DNA of 64,000 nt from JAFGOM01 sp964605795. Lineage in GTDB: Archaea; Halobacteriota; Methanomicrobia; Methanomicrobiales; Methanospirillaceae. The notes under the pieces were generated by a model, which saw only the letters and a program-made list of their open reading frames with translations, did no database searches and was not told where the DNA came from. Shown one piece after another: positions 27,137 through 34,576 of this stretch (within the stretch, counting starts at the first letter, position 1; each line of letters opens with the position of its first letter). A program made the translations under genes and the position numbers. The stretch lies in contig CAZSDZ010000001.1 in assembly GCA_964605795.1 (NCBI GenBank), positions 1-64,000 on the forward strand. The letters are read 5' to 3'.

Positions 27137-28798
27137 TTACATCATGCCGGGCATTCCGCCCATGCCACCCATACCGCCCATACCACCCATCTCATCCATT
27201 CCCGGGCCACCTTCAGGGGCTGATGACTTGGCTGATGCGATGATATCATCGATACGGAGGATCATGATTGCAGCCTCTGCTGCACTGGCGATGGCCTGTG
27301 TCTTGACACGAAGTGGCTCTAATACTCCTTCTTTTACCATATCCGAGGGTTTGCCTTCAAAAACATTGAGACCGGTTGTCTTATTTCCTGCCTCATGGGA
27401 AGCCCGGAGTGCAACAAGCATGTCTATCGGATCAAGACCTGCATTCTCTGCAAGGGTGCGGGGAATAATCTCAAGAGAGTTTGCAAATGCCTCGATGGCA
27501 AGCTGAATCCTGCCACCAACCGATGCTGCATACTCACGGAGCCGTAATGAGAGTTCAATCTCGGGTGCTCCACCACCGGCAACGCATTTCTTGTCCTCTA
27601 AAACGACACCGACAACCCTGATGGCATCTTCCATGGCACGGTCAAGCTCGGCTACTACGTGCTCGGTTCCGGCCCGGATAATCAGAGAGACCGCTTTGGG
27701 GTTCTTGCAGTCTTCAACAAAGATCATCTCCTCACCAGAGACCTTTCGTTCCTCGACAATACCGGCTTTTCCCAGTTCACTGTCACCGATAGCATCGATG
27801 CTTGATACGATCGAGGCACCGGTTGCACGTGCCAGTTTCTCCATGTCACTCTTCTTGACACGGCGGACAGCAAGCACCTTGGCCTTGGAGAGGTAATGCT
27901 GGGCAATATCATCGATTCCTTTCTGACAGAAGACAACATTTGCACCTGACGCGATGATCTTGTCAACGATATTCTTTATCATCCGTTCTTCCTCGTCAAG
28001 GAAGGCCTGAAGCTGGTCAGGGCTCGTGATGTTTATCTCGGCATCGACTTCAGTCTTTTTAAACTCAACTGCTGCATTGAGCAGAAGAATCTTCGCGTTG
28101 GAGACCTTTGCCGGCATACCGGGATGAACCCGCTCCTTGTCGATGATCATACCCTCGATGATCTCTGAGTCCTCGATGGATCCGCCTACTTTCTTCTCTA
28201 TCTTGATGTTCTCGATGTCAACAGAACCATCAGCCTCGGCAACCATGCTGACTGCCTTGACAACCAGTGCACAGAGCTTCTCTTTTGAGGCTTCAGCTCC
28301 TTTCCCGGTCATAGCCGTTTCTGCAATCTTTTTCAGGATATCAGCATCTTTTGCCTTGACATCAATGGCAAAACTTTTGAGGAGCTCCTGTGCTTTCACT
28401 GCTGCCTGGCGGTAACCCTGTGCGATAACGGTCGGATGAACATCCTGCTCGAGAAGTTCTTCGGATCGCTTGAGCAGTTCCCCTGCGATGACAACAGCAG
28501 TGGTGGTTCCGTCGCCGACCTCATCATCCTGGGTCTTTGCAACCTCAACCATCATCTTTGCAGCCGGGTGTTCGATATCCATCTCTTTGAGGATCGTCAC
28601 ACCATCGTTTGTGATAACAATATCTCCGATGGTATCAACAAGCATCTTATCCATCCCTTTCGGGCCAAGAGTGGTTCGTACTGCATTCGCCACAGCCTTT
28701 GCTGCAGTAATGTTCATTCCCTGTGCATCACGGCCACGTGTCCGTGAACTACCCTCTTTAAGGATAAATATGGGTTGTCCTCCAAGTTGTGTAGACAT
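27137..28798 (-). CDS. thsA: Thermosome subunit (group II chaperonin)
   Basis: The 553-residue protein is full length for a thermosome subunit, the archaeal ATP-driven protein-folding ring. It has 'RTTLGPKGMDKMLVD' (about residue 44), the ATP-site motif 'GDGTTTAVVIAGELL' (about 96), 'ETAMTGKG' and 'CVAGGGAPEIELS' (about 405). The C-terminus is the typical flexible repeat of Gly-Gly-Met units ending 'GMPGMM', which projects into the folding chamber. A GGTGA site lies six bases before the ATG, and a strong TATA box lies about 40 bases upstream, inside the end of the preceding gene. It is likely heat- and growth-regulated. Other subunit paralogues may exist elsewhere, so the letter in the symbol is provisional. 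Confidence 0.97.
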   Translation of the reverse strand: MSTQLGGQPIFILKEGSSRTRGRDAQGMNITAAKAVANAVRTTLGPKGMDKMLVDTIGDIVITNDGVTILKEMDIEHPAAKMMVEVAKTQDDEVGDGTTTAVVIAGELLKRSEELLEQDVHPTVIAQGYRQAAVKAQELLKSFAIDVKAKDADILKKIAETAMTGKGAEASKEKLCALVVKAVSMVAEADGSVDIENIKIEKKVGGSIEDSEIIEGMIIDKERVHPGMPAKVSNAKILLLNAAVEFKKTEVDAEINITSPDQLQAFLDEEERMIKNIVDKIIASGANVVFCQKGIDDIAQHYLSKAKVLAVRRVKKSDMEKLARATGASIVSSIDAIGDSELGKAGIVEERKVSGEEMIFVEDCKNPKAVSLIIRAGTEHVVAELDRAMEDAIRVVGVVLEDKKCVAGGGAPEIELSLRLREYAASVGGRIQLAIEAFANSLEIIPRTLAENAGLDPIDMLVALRASHEAGNKTTGLNVFEGKPSDMVKEGVLEPLRVKTQAIASAAEAAIMILRIDDIIASAKSSAPEGGPGMDEMGGMGGMGGMGGMPGMM

Positions 28799-28804
28799 GT
28801 AATT

Positions 28805-28849
28805 TCACCAGTTGTGCATTAACGTGGGTTAGGGGGTCTATATATAATT
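28805..28849 (-). promoter_or_regulatory. Thermosome promoter and ribosome-binding site
   Basis: On the minus strand a purine/A-rich BRE-like CCAAAAA precedes TTATATATAG (TATA box, about 28838-28848). A GGTGA ribosome-binding site follows at 28805-28809, six bases before the ATG. The TATA box is made of the last codons and stop codon of the upstream regulator gene. Confidence 0.65.
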
Positions 28850-29773
28850 TTTGGGAGCAACCATATCGATAAGGTCTTCCGCTTCCTCCAGATGCAACAG
28901 GGTCTCCTCACCGACAACCAATGTTTTTCCAACCCGGCGTTGCCGGTTATCATCTGTTGCCACACACATCGCATGCATTCCGGTCACTTCAGATATATTG
29001 CCGATGATTTCGGCGCGCCTGATGATCTTCTGGGCCTTCCCGTACCCGGTAAGGATTGTATGATCATCATACAGAATCATGGCCTGGAAAGGGGCACGAT
29101 GCATAGTATGAAGCTCGATCCCAAGATCAGAGAGAGCTGCAGAAAACGTTGGATCCGTCTCACTACAACGCACATCTTCTCTGCCTTCAAACTGTGAATC
29201 ATAATCCAGCAGTTCTATTGACTCGATAATCCCGTGATCAAAGGTCTCCTCAATCTTGATTGCGATCTCGATTGTCGTGCCCATTCCTGATTCATACTTG
29301 GATATCGTCCGACGGGATACACCAAGCATATGAGCCATATCACCAAGGGAGAGATTATGCTTCTCACGCAGTTCATGAAACCGCTCCCCTGAAATATTCA
29401 CATACAACCCTCCGGGAGAAGCATAGATGAGCGGGGGCGACTCTTCAACGAAATAATCATGTAGTGTTGCCACATTGATAGCATATATTCCATACCGGAT
29501 ATACACCGCCCCCCGTTCAAGTTCAGCATCGCGTGCTCTCTCGCCGATGATGAGAGGAGAACCGTTAATGTAGCGTGCAATCTGGTCCAGATCATATGCT
29601 ATTTCTTCACTGACACTATCGATATGAGAGACAACCTTCATGATAATGGTCTCTTCTTTATTGCTCGCAACGATGTCAAATGACCTCGGTCGCATGAAAA
29701 ACTGCTCTGATACCTGAAACCCTGCAAGTAACATCACGCTGATGACACTGTTGAGGAGTCGTTCCTGAGACAT
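28838..29773 (-). CDS. COG1395-type HTH transcriptional regulator
   Basis: The 311-residue protein belongs to the conserved archaeal family of putative HTH regulators (MJ0272-like). The N-terminal half (about 1-120) is an unusual nuclease- or sensor-like domain beginning 'VISVMLLAGFQVSEQFFMRPRSFDIVA'. In the middle is a Cro/XRE helix-turn-helix (about 130-185; 'LREKHNLSLGDMAHMLGVSRRTISKYESGMGTTIEIAIKIEE'). The C-terminal part ('MHRAPFQAMILYDDHTILTGYGKAQKIIRRAEIIGNISEVT') is a second conserved domain. Targets are unknown. It lies 39 bases upstream of the thermosome gene in the same direction. The region before its own start holds three copies of an ACCAGTGATACT-like repeat, which could be its operator. 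Confidence 0.8.
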   Translation of the reverse strand: MSQERLLNSVISVMLLAGFQVSEQFFMRPRSFDIVASNKEETIIMKVVSHIDSVSEEIAYDLDQIARYINGSPLIIGERARDAELERGAVYIRYGIYAINVATLHDYFVEESPPLIYASPGGLYVNISGERFHELREKHNLSLGDMAHMLGVSRRTISKYESGMGTTIEIAIKIEETFDHGIIESIELLDYDSQFEGREDVRCSETDPTFSAALSDLGIELHTMHRAPFQAMILYDDHTILTGYGKAQKIIRRAEIIGNISEVTGMHAMCVATDDNRQRRVGKTLVVGEETLLHLEEAEDLIDMVAPKNYI

Positions 29774-29853
29774 GAACCTATAGTAATTTCTTGGAGAGAA
29801 GCAGTAATGAAGATATAGGTAAGGATACGTGAGGAGAGAGCTGTGCTGATCCC

Positions 29854-29901
29854 ACCACTGATACTGCGAAAATAACCAGTGATACTATAACCAGTGATAC
29901 T
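29854..29901. repeat. Three direct repeats in a divergent promoter region
   Basis: Two identical 14-base copies, TAACCAGTGATACT at 29873-29886 and 29888-29901, follow one near copy ACCACTGATACT at 29854-29865. They lie between the regulator gene (start 29773, minus) and tiaS (start 29972, plus). Spacing is 15 and 21 bases. The placement suggests a regulator-binding site for one or both genes. Confidence 0.55.
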
Positions 29902-29971
29902 CAGACTAAAGGATCCACACGCATTATCAGGATAACAGGAAAACCTACTACAACGTTTCTGTGATGCATGC

Positions 29972-31249
29972 ATGTTTATTGGTATCGATGACACCGATTC
30001 TGCTGACGGGATGTGTACAACCTATCTTGGAGCAGTTCTTGCACGAAAACTAAAAGAATCCGGATCCCGTATCAGGCGTGCTTACCTTATCAGGTTAAAC
30101 CCGACTGTGCCCTATAAAACCCGTGGAAACGCCGCCGTCTGCATCGAGGCAGATGGCTGTGCTGATGAGATTTTTGCCATTACCTGTGCTCTTATCGAGC
30201 AGTATGCAGTGTTGGGGGATGAAAAGACAAATCCTGGCCTTGTAATAACCGAAAAGAGGGGACCTGCAGACTGGTATAAACGGTGCCTCACCGGTTATGT
30301 GACCATCGATGAGGCATACTCAGTTATCCAGAGAGAGGGTATGCTATTTCGTGGCTGGAAGAACTGCAGGGGCCTTATCGGGGCTTGTGCTGCAGTATCG
30401 GCAGACCTTATGGATTGTACCTTCGAACAAATCGCATACCGTCAGGAAGAACGGTTTGGTACGCCTCGCAATGTCGCTGCATCCAGTGTTTTTTCTGCAG
30501 AATCTGCCACTTATCCTGCAACATGGGACTCGGTGGATCACAAAAACCAGGTTGTTGTCTGCGTGCCCCATACACCTGATCCGGTTCTTTTTGGCATCAG
30601 GGGCGAGAGTCCCTTCTCGGTTGCCCGCGCTACCGGGCTCATTGCCTCAGAACCGACAGGAATTTCGCAGATATGGTGTACAAACCAGGGCACCGATGCC
30701 CACCTTATCACCTGGAAACCAGGCCAGCCACTCATTCAAGGGTCATCTTACCTTCTTTTCGGAACGGTACATTCGTATCCGAAGTCTGGCAGGGGAGGTC
30801 ATGTTTCGTTCTCGTTGCTACTCTCTGCTCACCCACAAAAACAAAAAGAAGATTTTATAACCTGCATCGCCTTTGAACCGACCAAAGGATTTCGGAACAT
30901 CATCCGATCCCTGCTTCCCGGAGACAGAATACTGGTTGCAGGAAGTTTCGTAAAAGAGACCATAAATCTCGAGAAAATATCTCTTCTTGAACCTGCACCC
31001 GCTATCAGAATCGAGGCACCCATATGCCCTGCCTGTAACAAACAGATGACCAGTGCCGGTACCGGGAAAGGGTACAAATGCCGGAGATGCCAATACCGGA
31101 CCAGAGATCCGGCAATAACAGAAGATAAACGGGAGATCACTCCCGGATGGTATGAGGTACCACCGATCGCAAGAAGGCACCTGGCACGCCCGCTCATCCG
31201 GGGATCACCACCTGTACCATGCGATTTCCTGTCCTCTGACACCAGTTAA
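29972..31249 (+). CDS. tiaS: tRNA(Ile2) 2-agmatinylcytidine synthetase
   Basis: The 425-residue protein is full length for TiaS, which attaches agmatine to C34 of tRNA-Ile2 using ATP so that the CAU anticodon reads AUA. The N-terminus 'MFIGIDDTDSADGMCTTYLGAVLA' is the conserved opening of the kinase-like domain. Further motifs are 'KTRGNAAVC', 'FRGWKNCRGLIGA' and the linker 'EERFGTPRNV'. An OB-fold region (about 255-335) precedes a C-terminal zinc ribbon with 'CPACNKQMTSAGTGKGYKCRRC'. All of these occur in characterised archaeal TiaS. It is essential in archaea and single copy. It is divergent from the COG1395-type regulator. Confidence 0.95.
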   Translation: MFIGIDDTDSADGMCTTYLGAVLARKLKESGSRIRRAYLIRLNPTVPYKTRGNAAVCIEADGCADEIFAITCALIEQYAVLGDEKTNPGLVITEKRGPADWYKRCLTGYVTIDEAYSVIQREGMLFRGWKNCRGLIGACAAVSADLMDCTFEQIAYRQEERFGTPRNVAASSVFSAESATYPATWDSVDHKNQVVVCVPHTPDPVLFGIRGESPFSVARATGLIASEPTGISQIWCTNQGTDAHLITWKPGQPLIQGSSYLLFGTVHSYPKSGRGGHVSFSLLLSAHPQKQKEDFITCIAFEPTKGFRNIIRSLLPGDRILVAGSFVKETINLEKISLLEPAPAIRIEAPICPACNKQMTSAGTGKGYKCRRCQYRTRDPAITEDKREITPGWYEVPPIARRHLARPLIRGSPPVPCDFLSSDTS

Positions 31250-31274
31250 ACCTTCATAACGCCTGGTCATTCAT

Positions 31275-31325
31275 CTCCTGCAGGCACAAGATCGTATCAT
31301 GCAGGAGAGATTCAAAAAAAGAATC
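31275..31325 (+). terminator. Paired hairpins after tiaS
   Basis: CTCCTGCA (31275-31282) pairs with TGCAGGAG (31300-31307), and directly after it GATTC and GAATC flank a seven-A loop (31309-31325). Two adjacent stems 25 bases past the tiaS stop suggest a transcript end or RNA-stability element. There is no T tract, so the terminator call is tentative. Confidence 0.35.
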
Positions 31326-31472
31326 GAAGGGGGTTATGCAAAAATTGAAAGATCGTTTCTATCCATCCTTTGAATCGGAAAACCTCAAATTATCCCTTTT
31401 CCTATCCGCTTCTTCAACCCCTCCATCAAACGGATGCATGGGTACTTACCATACAAGATGTAAGAAATACGC

Positions 31473-32399
31473 ATGGAATGTGGTGATCCCGTACAGCAGG
31501 TGCACCTGACATCCGGGATGAGTGTTGATGCTCTCATCAGGGCAATCGGGAATGCCGGGGCTTACAACGGAGGAGCAATGGCTGAAGCAGTCAGAATATA
31601 CGAGACTATGCTCAACGATTCCGGCGCGACACGGTTTTTAGGCCTTGCAGGAGCGATGGTTCCCGCTGGGATGGGGGGAATCATCAGTGACCTCATCAGG
31701 GACGGGTATGTTGATGTGATAGTCTCAACCGGCGCAAACCTGACTCATGATATCATCGAGGCAATCGGATGTCACCATTACAAGGGTTCATCCTCGTGTA
31801 ATGATGTAGAGCTTCGTCAGAGTGAAATAAACCGTATATACGACATATACCTGCCAAATGATGCGTTTTCTGTATTTGAAGAGTTTCTCCAGGAGTCGTT
31901 TGGGAAACTAAAACCGGGAAGTGTTATCTCGATCTCAGATCTCCTCAGAACCATAGGGGGAGACCTGAAGAGCGGTATATTGCATACTGCGGTCAAAAAG
32001 GGGATCCCAATCTTTTGTCCTGCAATTCAGGACTCCATGATCGGTCTGCAGTTCTGGCTTTATAACCAGACCCACCGGGTAACGGTTGATGCATTTGCTG
32101 ACATGAAAGAGATCATCGATATCTGTTTTGATGCAGAACGGGCCGGAGCCCTCCTTATCGGCGGGGGTGTTCCGAAAAACTTCATCCTTCAGAGCATGCT
32201 CATGACAGAGAACGGTTTTTCTTACGCGGTTCAACTGACAGGAGACAGGCCTGATCTCGGGGGGCTTTCCGGTGCAACCCTTGACGAAGCACGTTCATGG
32301 GGAAAAGTTGAAGAAGACGCACAGACGGTGACCGTATACGGGGATGCAACGATCACTCTTCCGCTCCTGGTTTCGGCAGTTCGAGGGCGGGTTTCATGA
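31473..32399 (+). CDS. dys: Deoxyhypusine synthase
   Basis: The 308-residue enzyme transfers the aminobutyl group of spermidine (or a related polyamine) to the conserved Lys of initiation factor aIF5A, using NAD. Seen: 'MSVDALIRAIGNAGAYNGGAMAEAVRIYE', the NAD-binding 'DVIVSTGANLTHDIIEAIG', 'PIFCPAIQDSMIG', 'LLIGGGVPKNFILQ', and the active-site region 'DLGGLSGATLDEARSWGK', with the catalytic Lys at the end. Length matches archaeal enzymes. Its stop codon overlaps the start of the OMP decarboxylase gene (ATGA), so the two are translationally coupled. Confidence 0.95.
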   Translation: MECGDPVQQVHLTSGMSVDALIRAIGNAGAYNGGAMAEAVRIYETMLNDSGATRFLGLAGAMVPAGMGGIISDLIRDGYVDVIVSTGANLTHDIIEAIGCHHYKGSSSCNDVELRQSEINRIYDIYLPNDAFSVFEEFLQESFGKLKPGSVISISDLLRTIGGDLKSGILHTAVKKGIPIFCPAIQDSMIGLQFWLYNQTHRVTVDAFADMKEIIDICFDAERAGALLIGGGVPKNFILQSMLMTENGFSYAVQLTGDRPDLGGLSGATLDEARSWGKVEEDAQTVTVYGDATITLPLLVSAVRGRVS

Positions 32400-33031
32400 G
32401 TGATCTCATCCTTGCCCTTGATCTGACCGATGCAGGTAGGGCTTTACACCTCGCTGAAACAACCGCTCCGTACCTGGATGCCATTAAAGTTGGTTATCCG
32501 TTAATCCTTACGGCAGGTCTCGGCATTGTGAGGGAACTTTCAGCTCTCGGACTGCCACTCATTGCAGACTTTAAGGTTGCAGATATCCCGAATACCAACC
32601 GTCTCATTACCGAGCAGGTTTTTCATGCAGGTTTCTCTGCGATCATTTCACATGGGTTTCCCGGCTCTGACTCGGTTACTGCCTGTGTACATACCGCTCA
32701 CGATGCAGGAGGGGCATGCTATGTAGTCTGTGAGATGAGCCATCCGGGAGCAGAAGAATTTTTTTATCACGGCACTGCCGAGCGGATTGCATCTCTTGCA
32801 ACACAGTGCGGGGCAGACGGGATCATCGCTCCTGCAACCAGGCCGGAGAGGACCCGGATTCTGCGCGAGATTATCGGAGAGAAAAAGATCCTCTCTCCCG
32901 GAGTCGGGGCACAGGGAGGTGATCCGAAAACCATCTCTCCATTTGTCGATGGGATTATTGTCGGGAGAAGCATATATGAAGCACAAGATCCCGTATCAGC
33001 TGCAGCAGAGTATGCAGAGGCCTGCCGATGA
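32396..33031 (+). CDS. pyrF: Orotidine 5'-phosphate decarboxylase
   Basis: The 211-residue protein converts OMP to UMP, the last step of de novo pyrimidine synthesis. It has 'LILALDLTDAGRAL' at the start, the catalytic 'ADFKVADIPNTN' (D-x-K-x-x-D) at about residue 59, 'MSHPGAEEF', and the phosphate-binding 'LSPGVGAQGGDP' and 'GIIVGRSIYEA'. The length is typical of the archaeal class. It is the second gene of an operon with deoxyhypusine synthase, overlapping it by four bases. Confidence 0.96.
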   Translation: MSDLILALDLTDAGRALHLAETTAPYLDAIKVGYPLILTAGLGIVRELSALGLPLIADFKVADIPNTNRLITEQVFHAGFSAIISHGFPGSDSVTACVHTAHDAGGACYVVCEMSHPGAEEFFYHGTAERIASLATQCGADGIIAPATRPERTRILREIIGEKKILSPGVGAQGGDPKTISPFVDGIIVGRSIYEAQDPVSAAAEYAEACR

Positions 33032-33148
33032 TGAGATGAATCGAACTGAACGGTGATGAACCCTATGAGTCAGCTGAGGCAGGCTTGGGTGTTGAATGCT
33101 TTCTATCTCGAGAGGCTTTTTTAAGATAACCACACAAATACCCTTTGC

Positions 33149-33511
33149 ATGATATGGAGTGAAGAACAGAAAGAACTCTGCAGCAAATACTCGTCTCCAG
33201 CCGATGTTCCTGAGCCAGAACGGAAGTACAAGTGCCATACCTGCCACATGGTTGTCGAAAGTATCCCCTGCCCGGTCTGTGGTGAGAAGAACCTGGAGAT
33301 TATGTGTCCCCTTGATCACTGCAACTGTTCACACGATATCACAACGAATATTGAGTACTGTCCCCTCTGTGGAGAGGCGGTCTGCCCTGAATGCGGATCC
33401 CACGATGTGATCCAGATAAGCAGGGTCACCGGCTACCTGCAGGATGTTTCCGGTTGGAATGCAGGAAAACAGCAGGAACTCAAAGATCGGAAACGATATA
33501 CCCTGGCATGA
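33149..33511 (+). CDS. Stand-alone NrdD C-terminal glycyl-radical/zinc domain
   Basis: The 120-residue protein corresponds only to the C-terminus of class III (anaerobic) ribonucleotide reductase, whose full length is normally 600-800 residues. It has Cys pairs at about 29/32, 41/44, 71/74 and 79/82 (the last two match the NrdD zinc site). These are followed by 'SRVTGYLQDVSGWNAGK', which aligns with the NrdD radical loop; the Gly at residue 95 is the position that carries the glycyl radical. 'QQELKDRKRY' is also NrdD-like. The extra Cys at the front suggest a second metal site. No catalytic barrel gene is nearby. It could be the small part of a split enzyme, a spare radical domain like GrcA/YfiD, or a zinc protein that has lost that function. 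It overlaps the CbiZ-type gene by four bases (ATGA). Confidence 0.75.
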   Translation: MIWSEEQKELCSKYSSPADVPEPERKYKCHTCHMVVESIPCPVCGEKNLEIMCPLDHCNCSHDITTNIEYCPLCGEAVCPECGSHDVIQISRVTGYLQDVSGWNAGKQQELKDRKRYTLA

Positions 33512-34455
33512 GGATCTTTACCCGAACTGACACGCTTTTTATCAGGGGTAACTTTCACGCAGCAAGTACCGGGATCTTTGGGGGCATCAGACTGGTAACC
33601 ACCTTGCTGAATCACACCGTCCCCCACGATTTTTCAGCTCCACCCGAACGATTTGTATCAGAACTTGCGATCCGGAACGGATTTGATCCGGCAAAAACGT
33701 TCGGACTGCTGACAGCCGTCCCCATGAAATATCTCTGCATCATGCAGATTGAATCGGTAACGGTCTGCATCACCGCAGGAGTAACTCACCCGGACGGGAA
33801 TGAACATGGCACAATAAACATTATTGTGGTTGCCGATACTCCACTTTCCGATGCTGCCCTGCTTGATGCCATCATTACAACGACTGAGGCAAAAGCACAG
33901 GCAATGAGACAGAGGGGATACGATGCCTGCGGGACACTGACCGATGCAGTCATCATCGCTTCTTCTGTTTCCGATAAAACGGTTGCACCAGGAACCTATG
34001 CAGGAAGTAAAACTCGGATAGGGAGCAGGATAGACACTGCGGTCAGGTTTGGTGTAACGACAGCGCTTGAACGGTTTGAGGGAGGGGATATATCGGCGCA
34101 ACCTGCCTACTTTATCTATAGTTCGATCGGAGGCGGTCACTGGTTTTTATGGAATCGCAAATCCTGCCAGTATTATCCCTGTCACTTCGCAGGTCAGCGA
34201 TGTGATTACTGTTACTGCCCCCTGTATCCCTGTAAGGATGAGAGCCTCGGGGACTGGATAGTAAGTATCTCGGGAAAAAACCGGGTCTGGAGTTGTGCAC
34301 GCTGCATCCTCAACCATCAGCCGGTGGTTGTGGATCACCTTAAACAGTTCCCGGAAGCAGGCATTTTAGAACTAAAACATCTTCTTCTCATGCATCATCT
34401 CCCGATGCGGCAGGGAAAAAACAATAATTCTCAAGAGAACGATCACTCATCCTGA
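33508..34455 (+). CDS. cbiZ: Adenosylcobinamide amidohydrolase fused to a Cys-rich domain
   Basis: The first 200 residues match CbiZ, which hydrolyses adenosylcobinamide to adenosylcobyric acid so that archaea can salvage incomplete corrinoids. Seen: 'LFIRGNFHAASTGIFGGI', 'GLLTAVPMKYL', 'CITAGVTHPD', 'GTINIIVVADTPLSDAAL', and 'TEAKAQAM' with 'GTLTDAVIIAS'. From about 215 to 300 a separate domain has clustered Cys ('CQYYPCHFAGQRCDYCYCPLYPC' spread over 23 residues, then 'CARCILNH'), as in the small Cys-rich domain often found with CbiZ or alone near cobalamin genes. I start at the ATG overlapping the previous stop; an upstream in-frame start would run far into the neighbouring gene. Confidence 0.85.
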   Translation: MRIFTRTDTLFIRGNFHAASTGIFGGIRLVTTLLNHTVPHDFSAPPERFVSELAIRNGFDPAKTFGLLTAVPMKYLCIMQIESVTVCITAGVTHPDGNEHGTINIIVVADTPLSDAALLDAIITTTEAKAQAMRQRGYDACGTLTDAVIIASSVSDKTVAPGTYAGSKTRIGSRIDTAVRFGVTTALERFEGGDISAQPAYFIYSSIGGGHWFLWNRKSCQYYPCHFAGQRCDYCYCPLYPCKDESLGDWIVSISGKNRVWSCARCILNHQPVVVDHLKQFPEAGILELKHLLLMHHLPMRQGKNNNSQENDHSS

Positions 34456-34468
34456 CTTTTTCTCGAGC

Positions 34469-34477
34469 TTTTATATT
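34469..34477 (+). promoter_or_regulatory. TATA box of the RPA operon
   Basis: TTTTATATT lies about 100 bases before the RPA start codon, inside a T-rich stretch that also follows the cbiZ stop. A start near 34500 would give a 75-base leader carrying the GGAG site. Confidence 0.45.
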
Positions 34478-34576
34478 CTTAATTCTGCCCATAGACCGGA
34501 TGGGTACCCGGATACTTTCACCCTGCAGGGTGCACATTTTATAGCCTTCTGATAAGATGGTATTGTGGAGATGTTT

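Noticed and set aside
27144..27506. A plus-strand frame opposite the thermosome 3' end encoding a Pro-Ile-rich peptide.
   Set aside because: It is the antisense of the Gly-Gly-Met repeat; the thermosome reading is unambiguous.
29854..29901. Possible short CRISPR-like array.
   Set aside because: Repeats are 12-14 bases with spacings of only a few bases, no leader and no cas genes nearby.
30309..30860. A 183-residue frame inside tiaS.
   Set aside because: It is an out-of-frame reading of a well-conserved gene.
33391..33507. A longer N-terminus for the CbiZ fusion.
   Set aside because: It would overlap the NrdD-like gene by 120 bases, while an ATGA overlap start matches where CbiZ homology begins.
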